Positions 32,028 to 40,779 of a stretch of 64,000 nt of DNA are shown here, piece by piece. Under the pieces are notes generated by a model that saw only the letters and a list, made by a program, of their open reading frames with translations, had not been told where the DNA came from and did not search any database. Source of the DNA: Flavonifractor sp. An82. GTDB taxonomy: Bacteria > Bacillota > Clostridia > Oscillospirales > Oscillospiraceae. Location of the stretch: NCBI RefSeq assembly GCF_002159265.1, contig NZ_NFHG01000001.1:62001-126000 (forward strand), written 5' to 3'. Position numbers and translations under genes: made by a program. Each line of letters starts with the position of its first letter. Positions within the stretch are counted from its first letter, which is position 1.

Positions 32028-32106
32028 GGACCTTTAGCTTAGTTGGTTTTAGAGCATACGACTGTTAATCGTAAGGTCGTGGGTTCGAGTCCCACAGGGT
32101 CCTCCA
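32028..32106 (+). tRNA. tRNA-Asn (GTT)
   Basis: Cloverleaf with a seven-pair acceptor stem (GGACCTT/AGGGTCC), anticodon loop with GTT, a GGTTCGAGTCC T-arm and encoded CCA. First of six tRNAs. Confidence 0.93.
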
Positions 32107-32109
32107 TAT

Positions 32110-32197
32110 GGGTCGGTATGTCTAGTTGGCGATGACACTTGACTGTAAATCAAGCACGTAAGATACACCGTAGGTTCGACTCCTACCCGGCCCACCA
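32110..32197 (+). tRNA. tRNA-Tyr (GTA)
   Basis: Class II tRNA with a long variable arm, acceptor GGGTCGG/CCGGCCC (one wobble), anticodon GTA and encoded CCA. Confidence 0.92.
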
Positions 32198-32200
32198 TTT

Positions 32201-32274
32201 AGGGGTATAGCTCAATGGTAGAGTGACGGTCTCCAAAACCGGGTATGAGAGTTCGATTCTTTCTACCCCTGCCA
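32201..32274 (+). tRNA. tRNA-Trp (CCA)
   Basis: Acceptor AGGGGTA/TACCCCT, anticodon CCA in loop CTCCAAA, encoded 3' CCA. Confidence 0.92.
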
Positions 32275-32279
32275 CTCTT

Positions 32280-32353
32280 GGATCAGTAGCTTACGGTCGG
32301 AGCGCCGGTCTGAAAACCGGAGGATGCAGGTTCGATACCTGCCTGGTCCACCA
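32280..32353 (+). tRNA. tRNA-Phe (GAA)
   Basis: Acceptor GGATCAG/CTGGTCC, anticodon GAA in loop CTGAAAA, encoded CCA. Confidence 0.92.
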
Positions 32354-32357
32354 ATAT

Positions 32358-32433
32358 TGCGGATAGGACAAACGGTTAAGTCACAAGCCCCATAAGCTTC
32401 GAGGAACTGGTTCGACTCCAGTATCCGCAACCA
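32358..32433 (+). tRNA. tRNA-Met-like (CAT) with initiator-like features
   Basis: A 76-base tRNA with acceptor TGCGGAT/ATCCGCA, anticodon CAT and encoded CCA. Unusual features: position 33 is C instead of the near-universal U (loop CCCATAA); 27-43 is a C-C mismatch; the D stem has A11:U24, typical of bacterial initiators; and the acceptor ends in a weak U1:A72 pair with A73. It lacks the three G:C pairs of initiators in the anticodon stem. The acceptor lacks the C4:G69 and C5:G68 pairs expected of a lysidine-modified Ile tRNA. Confidence 0.82.
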
Positions 32434-32436
32434 CAT

Positions 32437-32512
32437 GCTGGTGTAGCTCAGCTGGCAGAGCAGTTGATTTGTAACCAACAGGTCGCAGGTTCGATCCCTG
32501 TCACCAGCTCCA
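32437..32512 (+). tRNA. tRNA-Thr (TGT)
   Basis: Acceptor GCTGGTG/CACCAGC, anticodon TGT in loop TTTGTAA, encoded CCA. Last of the array. Confidence 0.92.
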
Positions 32513-32553
32513 TAAAACGATAAGGATTCGTAAGTTATAAGGCGCGAATTCGG

Positions 32554-32585
32554 TGGCTCTGCTGCGGCAGGGCCATTTATTTTAC
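32554..32585 (+). terminator. Terminator after the tRNA array
   Basis: TGGCTCTGC and GCAGGGCCA form a nine-pair stem (one wobble) around TGCG, followed by TTTATTTTA. It probably ends the tRNA transcript before the recombinase gene. Confidence 0.65.
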
Positions 32586-32607
32586 ATACAGTTAGGGGGT
32601 ATTTTTA

Positions 32608-33594
32608 GTGGCTCAAAAAAGTGCTCCCATTCGATTATATGATCCAGACAAACTAGAGCTTATCAACGAAGAAACAAAGATGTATTGGAGAAAATACCAA
32701 ATTGATATGGAGCTTCGTGAGTTAAGCGAAAAGACCATTTATGGGTATTTGAACGACTTGCAGAGTTGGTGGATTTATATTTACGATAATCAAAACAATA
32801 AATCTATCTTAGACATCAATGAAGATGATATCACAGAGTTTTTATATTGGTGTAAAAAGCAAGGCAATAATTCCAGGAGAATTAAACGTAGGATGTCTTC
32901 TATTGCCGCTTTTTATAAATATCTTAGGAAAAAGCGGATCGTCTCAGAAAACCCAATGGAATTTATAGATCGCCCAAAGAAAGACACGGACGTGGTTGAA
33001 CAGACATTCTTAACAATAGAGCAAGTTGAAGATATGAGGAGTAAACTCAACGGCCAAGTTGAGAGTGCGAAAACTACACATTCAAAGCACATTGCCTTGA
33101 TGATGAGGTTGTATGCATTTTTATCATTATCTACCATGGCGAGAGTAAATGCGATCAGCAATATCAAATGGGATCAGATTGAATGGGAAGATCGTTTAAT
33201 TAACAATGTCTTGGAAAAAGAAGGATACATTGTTACTTTGTATTTTTCTGCAGAGGTTCTTGGATATTTGCATGAGCTGTTGGATTTTAGGCAGTCTAAT
33301 AATATTCAAGATAGTGGCTGGGTATTTTATATTCCGAATCGCGGAGGAGAAGCATCTATTGCAAATAGTACATTAAATGATTGGTGCAAAAAGATTGGGC
33401 TGCTGATTGGTGTTCCGACCTTACATCCTCATGACTTTAGACATAGTGCAAGCCAGATCATGAAATTATCTGGAGCTCCAATAGAAGAAATTAGTGCGTT
33501 ACTTCACCATCAAGGATTGGATGTTACGAAAAAACATTACTTGCGTGAAGATAAGAAGAGACTCCAAGAGAGCCGCGATAAATACGGTGTTTAG
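32608..33594 (+). CDS. Tyrosine recombinase / integrase
   Basis: A 328-aa site-specific recombinase. An N-terminal core-binding domain (about 1-115) is followed by the catalytic domain with Arg in STMARVNAI near 178, HPHDFRH near 272, the second His in LLHHQG near 299 and the Tyr nucleophile in KKHYLRED near 310. All catalytic residues are present. The GTG start lies behind AGGGGG. It sits between the tRNAs and the terminase, an odd place for an integrase, and could act in lysogeny, in genome dimer resolution, or at a tRNA-derived att site. Confidence 0.88.
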   Translation: MAQKSAPIRLYDPDKLELINEETKMYWRKYQIDMELRELSEKTIYGYLNDLQSWWIYIYDNQNNKSILDINEDDITEFLYWCKKQGNNSRRIKRRMSSIAAFYKYLRKKRIVSENPMEFIDRPKKDTDVVEQTFLTIEQVEDMRSKLNGQVESAKTTHSKHIALMMRLYAFLSLSTMARVNAISNIKWDQIEWEDRLINNVLEKEGYIVTLYFSAEVLGYLHELLDFRQSNNIQDSGWVFYIPNRGGEASIANSTLNDWCKKIGLLIGVPTLHPHDFRHSASQIMKLSGAPIEEISALLHHQGLDVTKKHYLREDKKRLQESRDKYGV

Positions 33595-33605
33595 GGGGGC
33601 TTCTT

Positions 33606-34676
33606 ACGGCTACTAGAACAAAATCTACAGTTGCAAACAAAAAATACAAATGTATATGCTGTGATACCGCAAAACCTGCATCATCATACTACAAAAGCAG
33701 GTATTCATATCTGTGGAAGCATTCAGATGGCGTGGCGGTAATTTGTAAAGATTGCGTAATGAAGATTCATCAAGATTATCTTGATACCTATAAAGACCAA
33801 GAAAAAGCCATAAAGTGCCTGTGTGCATTGCTGGATTGGCCTTATATTGCAACGGTGTATTTTGGAAATCTTGGTGATGATGGTACGCTTGATTTATCTG
33901 GGTACTATAGGCAAATCCAAATGAAGCAATATCAAGATCGTAATTTTGAAACATCTTTAGCAGATGGTGAATTGGGAAAGGATGCAGAGGCAATTCGAGA
34001 TTGGCGTGCATCACAATGGACTAAAAAAGACACTCAGAATATGAATTATGCCATATCTGTAATTGGCTATGATCCATTTGATGTGGACGAGATTACTGAT
34101 GAAGATCGGAAGTATTGCTTTAATATGCTTGCTGGCTATTGTGATGCTGAAGGTGTTCGAGATGATAGCAGTAAGATTCAAGCTATCATTCAAATTACAC
34201 AACTACATTTGCAGTGTAGAAAAATTGATAAGGTAATCAATGAAGAATTGATGCTGAAGATGCCAAATGAAACAAAGTTAAGAGCCTTAAGTGATACGAA
34301 AGGTAAATTCTTGAATTCTATATCTACAATCGTTAAAGATAATGGACTTTCTGCAAATTACAACGACAGTAATCGAGCAGGGAAAAACACTCTTTCGATG
34401 AAGATGAAGGAAATTGCAGAAATTGGGTTTGAGCAAATCAGGACTAATTTGTTTGATATCCATACTGCAGAAGCTATGCGGCAAGTGGCAGATATCAGCA
34501 ACAGAAGCATTCTTGATCAGCTTTCATTAGATGATAGCGACTATGTTGATATGATCAAAGAACAAAGAGAAATGCTTCAATCAAAGACGGAACAATGTGA
34601 AGAACTCGAAGAAGAAAATAGATGCTTAAAAAATAAAATTGCAGAATTGGAGTCTTATAAAATTAAAAAGAGGTGA
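33606..34676 (+). CDS. Zinc-ribbon / coiled-coil protein before TerL
   Basis: A 356-aa protein with an N-terminal C4 ribbon (CICC near 17, CKDC near 45), a helical middle and a C-terminal coiled coil (about 300-350). The best start is ACG 33606, six bases after AGGGGGG; starting at the GTG at 33732 would remove the first half of the zinc ribbon. Next to TerL it is a candidate terminase small subunit or DNA-packaging accessory, an inference from position only. Confidence 0.55.
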   Translation, partial: TATRTKSTVANKKYKCICCDTAKPASSYYKSRYSYLWKHSDGVAVICKDCVMKIHQDYLDTYKDQEKAIKCLCALLDWPYIATVYFGNLGDDGTLDLSGYYRQIQMKQYQDRNFETSLADGELGKDAEAIRDWRASQWTKKDTQNMNYAISVIGYDPFDVDEITDEDRKYCFNMLAGYCDAEGVRDDSSKIQAIIQITQLHLQCRKIDKVINEELMLKMPNETKLRALSDTKGKFLNSISTIVKDNGLSANYNDSNRAGKNTLSMKMKEIAEIGFEQIRTNLFDIHTAEAMRQVADISNRSILDQLSLDDSDYVDMIKEQREMLQSKTEQCEELEEENRCLKNKIAELESYKIKKR

Positions 34677-34681
34677 TTCTA

Positions 34682-36934
34682 CTGGAACAGTTTTTCCCAA
34701 AAACAACTGTAGAATTATCTCAAAGAAACTTAGAAGAGTATGAGCGCTTTACTAAAATCATTAACGAAGGCCGTAAAAATCCTGTTTGGTTTGCAAATTA
34801 CTTTTTCGGGATTGAGCTTATGGACTATCAGCGATGGTGCTTTATGGAAAGTTGGGATAAGCCGTTTGTCCTGTGGCTTGCATGTCGTGGCAGCGGGAAA
34901 GCTCTTGCTGTTGGCACTCCTATCCCAACACCATCTGGATATACCACTATGGGAGAGCTGAAAGCTGGAGATGTTATATTAGACAACAATGGCCATCCAA
35001 CTACAGTCTCATATGTTTCCCCGATTTATGTTGGAAATGTGTGTTATGAAATTACGTTTGATGATGGAGAATGTATTGTCGCTGATGCTGACCATTTATG
35101 GACACTATCGACATCAGATAGTTCATATGTGACCAGTTCTACAAAACATATCGATAGATTCATATCGTTTAATCCTGATCTTTCTTTATACTTATACCCT
35201 GATCACAAAGGAAACAAGAAAAAGATAGAGCAGATTATAAAGACTGAATCTGTTCCAACGAGATGCATTCAAGTAGATAATGAAAAAGGGTTGTTTATGT
35301 GCGGAAAGAAGATGACTGTTACTCACAACACAACTCTAGCGGCAGTTTTTTTGATGACAAAAATGTTGCTGATTCCGGATTATCAAGTGTATATAAGCAC
35401 TAACTCTGCAGCTCAGAGTATAGAAGTGTTTAAGAAGCTTGAGGATATAGCACTTCAAAGAATCCCTTCGTTTGCTTCCGCAAACGATTTGTTCGCTGGT
35501 GAGGTTGTAAAATCCGCAAATTCTGAAACTGGATTTATACACAACCCAGCTGGGCATACCATGAAACTATACAATAACTCTGGATTGACAACTTTGTCTA
35601 CAAACCTGAATGCAATTCGTGGTAAGCGTGGATCAGTTCTATACGATGAATGTGCATGGCAAACTGAAGAGCAGATGGCGGCCACGGAGCATTTTGCTGA
35701 TCTTGACTCTAGCTTTGCTTTAAGTACCAGTAAGATTAAATACATTAGGCCGAAAACGATGCCGTTGCAACTTCTTTATGCCTCTTCTGCCGGAGATGTT
35801 GAATACCCATATTATTCAAAATATGTGATGTTCTCAAAGAAGATGCTGATGGGAGACCCGAATTACTTCGTATGTGATTTGAATGCTCATGCAATTAAAA
35901 ACTATTCGTCAGTAAATGGAGTATTGATTGAGTCTCACCTAACAGATGAATCGATTAAGAAGGCCATGGAAGACGATCCTGATTCTGCAGAACGAGAGCT
36001 TTTCAATAGATTTAGAAAAGGCGGAGGAGAGAACGCTGTAGTTTCGATGGAGTCTCTGATCAGAAATTCTGATTTGAGATTACCATTGCTTTGTAATGAT
36101 ACCGGCAAAAAGAAATTTATTCTGTGCTATGACCCTGCTAGAAACTTCGATGGTAGTGTTCTGAGTGTATGGCAATTGATTGAAGATAAATCGATAGGAT
36201 ATTATCTGCAATTAGAGAATGTGATTTCTATGGTTGATCCAGGAACATCTAAGAAGACTCCTTTGCCAATGCCGGCACAATTAGATATCATCAAAGATAC
36301 GATGATTGCTTATAATGGTGCTCGCGCTGCTGAATGGGAAAATATCGAACTTTACATTGATGCTGGTGCAGGTGGCGGTGGAATCAGTGCAGTGGCAGAC
36401 CAGCTGATGGCTGATTGGACTGATCGTCATGGCAACAAGCATCGAGGAGTAATCGATCCTGATCACAAACAGTATGAAACTGCTCGAAAAACATACGTTG
36501 ACGCTATGCCTATCGTACATTTGATTAACCCTAAAGGTTTTAAGGCGTTGATGTATAGTGATTTGGAAAAGGTTGTTAAGCTAAATTTGATGAAATTCAC
36601 AGAGTATGACGGAAAAGATCATATAACAGTTGAGCTTCCAAATGGAGAATTCCAAGAAGCAAAGCTCTCACAAGAAGAGCAGATGGCTTTGGCGCAGATT
36701 AACCTATTGAAAAACGAAATGTCGTATATGTGCCGATATGAGTCTGCCGGAGGCGGTATTTCTTACGATCTCGTTAGAGATAAACGAAATACAATGCACG
36801 ATGATAGATCTTATACAGCTGCTATGGCGGCATATGCCCTCACAACAAAAAGACGTAAAGACCTTTTGACAAAACCTAAGGAGAAAAAGAGCGTCCCTGT
36901 ATTTAATTTCAGAGCGCCTAACATTAAGAAGTAG
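34682..36934 (+). CDS. terL: Terminase large subunit with class 3 intein
   Basis: A 750-aa precursor. The ATPase Walker A (CRGSGK-TTLA) is split after Lys by a 143-residue intein (34901-35329). Walker B is SVLYDECAW; the nuclease domain has FILCYDPARNFDG, ELYIDAGAGGGG and the late HDD (MHDDRSY). After splicing the mature TerL is 607 residues, normal for the family. The best start is CTG 34682, five bases after GAGGTGA; the GTG at 34673 lies inside that site. It packages DNA into proheads and cuts it. Confidence 0.9.
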   Translation: MEQFFPKTTVELSQRNLEEYERFTKIINEGRKNPVWFANYFFGIELMDYQRWCFMESWDKPFVLWLACRGSGKALAVGTPIPTPSGYTTMGELKAGDVILDNNGHPTTVSYVSPIYVGNVCYEITFDDGECIVADADHLWTLSTSDSSYVTSSTKHIDRFISFNPDLSLYLYPDHKGNKKKIEQIIKTESVPTRCIQVDNEKGLFMCGKKMTVTHNTTLAAVFLMTKMLLIPDYQVYISTNSAAQSIEVFKKLEDIALQRIPSFASANDLFAGEVVKSANSETGFIHNPAGHTMKLYNNSGLTTLSTNLNAIRGKRGSVLYDECAWQTEEQMAATEHFADLDSSFALSTSKIKYIRPKTMPLQLLYASSAGDVEYPYYSKYVMFSKKMLMGDPNYFVCDLNAHAIKNYSSVNGVLIESHLTDESIKKAMEDDPDSAERELFNRFRKGGGENAVVSMESLIRNSDLRLPLLCNDTGKKKFILCYDPARNFDGSVLSVWQLIEDKSIGYYLQLENVISMVDPGTSKKTPLPMPAQLDIIKDTMIAYNGARAAEWENIELYIDAGAGGGGISAVADQLMADWTDRHGNKHRGVIDPDHKQYETARKTYVDAMPIVHLINPKGFKALMYSDLEKVVKLNLMKFTEYDGKDHITVELPNGEFQEAKLSQEEQMALAQINLLKNEMSYMCRYESAGGGISYDLVRDKRNTMHDDRSYTAAMAAYALTTKRRKDLLTKPKEKKSVPVFNFRAPNIKK
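34901..35329 (+). mobile_element. Class 3 mini-intein in TerL Walker A
   Basis: A 143-residue intein without endonuclease domain. The first residue is Ala rather than Cys or Ser (ALAVGTPIPTPSGY). Block B has DADHLWTL with the class 3 Trp; block F has TRCIQVDNEKGLF with the class 3 Cys; block G is TVTHN with Thr before His-Asn. The +1 residue is Thr, the next codon of the P-loop. This W-C-T triad defines class 3 inteins, which start splicing from the block F Cys. Splicing is needed for a working ATPase. Confidence 0.88.
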
Positions 36935-36945
36935 GAGGTGACGCA

Positions 36946-38433
36946 ATGGAACATGATGGTAAAAATATAATTGTGACACCTTCGGACGATGATATTGCTC
37001 GTCATCAAAGCGCATATAATTTTGCATGGAAATATGCTCAGTTGCAGAAACAACAGCTGGTTGATCTGTTGAGCAATCGGAGCACATCGACTACTTTTAC
37101 CAGATACACAAAAGAACAAATACTGCAGTATATGCAGTCTCCGTCAAGCAACGAAAAAAATATCCGGAATGCATCCATCTATATGTATGATGCATCAAGT
37201 CAATACCGGCGTTTGATCCAATATTATGCTTATATGTTTATGTGGGCATATAATCTTACTCCGATTGATTTTGATGTATCTAAAGTGAAGCAAGATTCTT
37301 TCCGGAAATCTTATCTGAAGGCTGTAGCGCAGCTAGATATGATGAACCTAAAGCATGAACTACAAAAAGCTATGTTGGTTGCTTTGCGTGAGGGCGTATT
37401 CTACGGTGTTCAATGGTCAGGTTCAAATTCGTATTTTATTCAAAGAATTAACCCTGATATCTGCAAACTATCGTCTATTGTCGATGGAACATGGATGTAT
37501 GCAGTTGACTTTAGTCAGGTAAAAGAAGACGAATTGATGTTGTATCCGCCTGAGTTTACTACTTTATATGAACAGTATAAAGCGAATTCGCAGCAAAGAT
37601 GGATTGAGATTCCAGAATCAATATCATTTTGTCTGAAGGCAGATGAGACTACTAAAAGTTATAGCATACCCCCGTGGGCATCCACGCTGCCGATGTTGTA
37701 CGACATTGAGACTTATAAGTCCTTGCAGGAGACCGCGTCTGAAATCTCTAACTACAAAATGATTGGCTTAGAGATACCTGTTGACGATGACGGAACTCCA
37801 AAAATGGATTATGATCTCGCATTGCAATATTATGAGCATATGGTGAACGCCTTGCCTCCATACGTTGGAGCTTTCATGGCTCCTATGAAGGCTTCTTCTT
37901 ATAGTTTTGATAAGAGTGGAAATCTGAATGATGTTGATACTGTGTCAAGATCTGAGGAGCAATTCTGGAGAGAAGGCGGCACATCACCTTTGCTGTTTGG
38001 CTCTGCTGACAATAACACTGCTGGAGCGCTAAAGCTTTCTATTTCTTCGGATGAGGAAATCGTGTTCGCCATTGTGTATCAATGTGAGAGATTGATTAAC
38101 CGTATTCTCAAGCAGATGTCCGGCACAACAAAATTCAAAATCAATTTCCTTCCAATCACTAAGTTTAACCAAAGTGATTGGATTTCTTATTATAAGGATG
38201 CTGCAGCGCTCGGGATTCCAGTGAAGAGTTCTTATGCTTCTGCGCTTGGGTTATCTCCGAATGATGTTGTTGGCTTGAATTATGTTGAGATGAATATGCT
38301 TGGCATGGGAGAGTTAACTCCATTGGTTAGTGGCTATACACAGTCATCCGCCGGACGCCCAACAGCTGACGATACTGAGCTGCAAGAATCCGGAGTACAG
38401 ACTCGTGAATCTGAGGCAAATACAAACAGATAA
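36946..38433 (+). CDS. Portal protein
   Basis: A 495-aa portal protein, recognised by its position between TerL and the capsid genes, its length and its typical pattern: a helical N-terminus, a middle with a long beta/alpha core, and a Ser/Thr-rich tail. The segment SEEQFWREGGTSPLLFG near residue 340 resembles the portal crown/stem region. The ATG follows AGGAGGTGA. Forms the dodecameric DNA gate. Confidence 0.75.
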   Translation: MEHDGKNIIVTPSDDDIARHQSAYNFAWKYAQLQKQQLVDLLSNRSTSTTFTRYTKEQILQYMQSPSSNEKNIRNASIYMYDASSQYRRLIQYYAYMFMWAYNLTPIDFDVSKVKQDSFRKSYLKAVAQLDMMNLKHELQKAMLVALREGVFYGVQWSGSNSYFIQRINPDICKLSSIVDGTWMYAVDFSQVKEDELMLYPPEFTTLYEQYKANSQQRWIEIPESISFCLKADETTKSYSIPPWASTLPMLYDIETYKSLQETASEISNYKMIGLEIPVDDDGTPKMDYDLALQYYEHMVNALPPYVGAFMAPMKASSYSFDKSGNLNDVDTVSRSEEQFWREGGTSPLLFGSADNNTAGALKLSISSDEEIVFAIVYQCERLINRILKQMSGTTKFKINFLPITKFNQSDWISYYKDAAALGIPVKSSYASALGLSPNDVVGLNYVEMNMLGMGELTPLVSGYTQSSAGRPTADDTELQESGVQTRESEANTNR

Positions 38434-38445
38434 GGTGGTGTGTTT

Positions 38446-38649
38446 ATGAATGCTTTGTTTGTGTTTGATGAAGCTCTGGCGAATCAACTTGTGGCATCCG
38501 GAGCTGTAGAGATTACAACTCAATATAATATCAAACAAGATGTGCGGATTTTTGATTATTCAAATCCCGCACATTTTTGTTTTGATATAGATAACGCCGT
38601 GAAAACAAATAAATGTAAAATTGTCAGAAATCTTTTCATGGCCTTTTAG
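38446..38649 (+). CDS. Hypothetical 67-aa protein
   Basis: A small soluble protein between portal and protease. The ATG at 38446 lies behind AAGGTGG. Residues 1-30 are amphipathic, the rest beta-rich. Could be a head assembly accessory; no family recognised. Confidence 0.5.
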   Translation: MNALFVFDEALANQLVASGAVEITTQYNIKQDVRIFDYSNPAHFCFDIDNAVKTNKCKIVRNLFMAF

Positions 38650-38673
38650 CTGCAAAAGGAGGAGGTGAAATAA

Positions 38674-40215
38674 GTGAAGAACAAAAAGATCGGGATTAAC
38701 TTTGACCTGAAATTTGACAATCTCACAGACCTTAATCCTTCTTTTGCGGCTGGTCGGGTGGCCATTGCGTATTCAGGACGAAATCGAAACCGAAGCGATA
38801 TCAGTAAGGAAGTATTTGAGAAAGCATTGCCGTCATTGGCAAACTGCCCCCTTGTTGGACGTTTCGATGCAGAGGCTGAGGACTTTGGTAGTCATGACGT
38901 TAGAGTAAAAGTTAATGATGACGGGACTGTTGCTGTTGAGGCGGCAACCACACCTTTTGGAGTTGTCCCTGAAACAATGAATGCGTCTTGGCAGGAAGTG
39001 ACTGAGGAAGACGGTACTGTTCGCGAGTATCTGTTTTGCAACGTCATTCTTTGGAAGCGACAACCAGGCTACGAATGTTTGGCTTCTCAGGGAGTATGGC
39101 ATCAGTCAATGGAAATCAATGTTGATCAATATGTGATCGACAAAGATGGCTACTGTGTCATCGAAAATATGAATTTTGAAGCTTTGTGCATTTTAGGCAA
39201 TTCGGTTGAACCATGTTTTGAAAGCGCAAGCGTTCAGATCGGAACGAATGTGGCCGTATCTGATTATAAGGCTCAATTTGCTCTTATGCTTGAAGAGTTG
39301 CGTGCTTACTATTCTGACAATAACAAAACAGAAGGAGGGGAAGTTAGTTTGACTGAGGAGAAGAAGTTTGAAATTCTCGCAAAGTATAACCTCAAAATTG
39401 AAGATTTGAATTTTGAGGTTTCTGCGGAGATGACTGAGGAAGAGTTTGAAGCCAAGGTTGCTGAGTTTGCAAATGCGAACATCAACAATAATGGTGAAGG
39501 CGATCCTGAAAATGTTCCCAGTGAGCAGATGTTCTCTGCTACCTACAATCAGCGCCGCGATGCTTTGCGCAACGCTCTTGACCCAGAGATTGTTCGAGAC
39601 GGAGCCGGTAAACTTGTCCAAGAGACTTACTACTACCTGGTTGATTTTGATGATGAGTATGTATATGTCGAAAAGGATGTGTGGAATGCCGCCGGGGATT
39701 ATGAATCCACTAATGGCCGGTTCTCTTACACTTATGACGAAGAGACTGCGACCGCTTCTATCACTGGTGAGTTTGAGCGGATGATTCTGCGCTGGCTGAC
39801 AGAAGAGGAGAATGCAAAATTAGAGCAATCACGTACTGCATTTGAGGCTCTTTCCAATGAGTTTAGCGAATACAAGGAGACTCATTCTTATGACAATGAT
39901 GCGTATGATGCTCTGAATTCTTTTAAGATGGCAACCCAGGAAGCAGAGCACAAGAAGAAGGTAGATGAGATTTTGGAGCGGTTTGCTGAACTTGCTGAAA
40001 ACGAGGAATTTAAGGCACTGTCAGAAACTGCCTATGATTTCTCAGACCTTAGCGATCTTGAGAAAGAATGTTATGCCATCAAAGGCAAGATGTCTATGGC
40101 GTTTTCTAAGCCCGCTAAGAAACAGACAACGGTGCGTGTTGCTGTTTCTCAAGCAAATGAAAATAATGAAGAACTGTATGGCGGTCTGTTTGCAAAATAC
40201 AGCCGCAAAAAGTAA
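38674..40215 (+). CDS. Putative prohead protease-scaffold fusion
   Basis: A 513-aa protein. The first half (about 1-190) begins with a basic stretch and has SLANCPLVGRFDAEAEDFGSHD, resembling phage prohead-protease or capsid-assembly domains. The second half (about 215-500) is acidic and helical, like a scaffold. Order (portal, this gene, decoration, capsid) supports the assignment. No unambiguous catalytic motif is visible. The GTG start lies behind AGGAGGTGA. Confidence 0.55.
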   Translation: MKNKKIGINFDLKFDNLTDLNPSFAAGRVAIAYSGRNRNRSDISKEVFEKALPSLANCPLVGRFDAEAEDFGSHDVRVKVNDDGTVAVEAATTPFGVVPETMNASWQEVTEEDGTVREYLFCNVILWKRQPGYECLASQGVWHQSMEINVDQYVIDKDGYCVIENMNFEALCILGNSVEPCFESASVQIGTNVAVSDYKAQFALMLEELRAYYSDNNKTEGGEVSLTEEKKFEILAKYNLKIEDLNFEVSAEMTEEEFEAKVAEFANANINNNGEGDPENVPSEQMFSATYNQRRDALRNALDPEIVRDGAGKLVQETYYYLVDFDDEYVYVEKDVWNAAGDYESTNGRFSYTYDEETATASITGEFERMILRWLTEEENAKLEQSRTAFEALSNEFSEYKETHSYDNDAYDALNSFKMATQEAEHKKKVDEILERFAELAENEEFKALSETAYDFSDLSDLEKECYAIKGKMSMAFSKPAKKQTTVRVAVSQANENNEELYGGLFAKYSRKK

Positions 40216-40232
40216 AAGAGGAGGAAAAATAT

Positions 40233-40754
40233 ATGGCTAATCATGCAATTGTTCGGCTGGATCTGATGGCTGGAACCACTGATCCTTCCCTGCTGCGTTC
40301 TGTGCGCTATCACGATGGTTCCGATTATGCCGCTATTGATAACGGCAATGTTGTTGCGATTGACTCTCTGATCACTGGCGAGCGAGAGGTTTTCAAGGCA
40401 GTGAAGCCCACCGCTGAGACTAAGCTGGAGGCTATCGCCCTGATTGCGTCTCCTGAGTATATGGTGGATGAGCGCAAGCATAATCTGGATGAGTTCACCA
40501 ATGAAAAGGGTGACATTGCTCGTGCTTACATCTTCCATAACGGTGATATTTTCTCTGTGACTGCAGAGGCTTTGGACGGCACTCCTTCTGTCGGCCATGC
40601 TGTTGAAGTGAAGGCTGACCAGACTAAGATCCATACCGTCGCTACCGAGACTGCTTCTGCTTTGGTGATCGGCAAGGTTATTGAGATTGATACCGTTGGA
40701 TCTGTGAAATACTATGTGATTGCTGTCGCGCCTCACGTTGGCGTTGGCGGCTAA
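40233..40754 (+). CDS. Putative capsid decoration protein
   Basis: A 173-aa beta-rich protein directly before the major capsid protein. High Gly, Val and Ala and codon use similar to the capsid gene indicate strong expression. The ATG follows GAGGAGG. Position fits a head decoration or cement protein; no clear family match. Confidence 0.55.
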   Translation: MANHAIVRLDLMAGTTDPSLLRSVRYHDGSDYAAIDNGNVVAIDSLITGEREVFKAVKPTAETKLEAIALIASPEYMVDERKHNLDEFTNEKGDIARAYIFHNGDIFSVTAEALDGTPSVGHAVEVKADQTKIHTVATETASALVIGKVIEIDTVGSVKYYVIAVAPHVGVGG

Positions 40755-40779
40755 TTTTTTTTAAAGGAGGAATGAAATC

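Noticed and set aside
32028-32512. CRISPR-like repeat array at evenly spaced elements
   Set aside because: The repeated T-arm sequences are parts of six tRNAs, each with a full cloverleaf.
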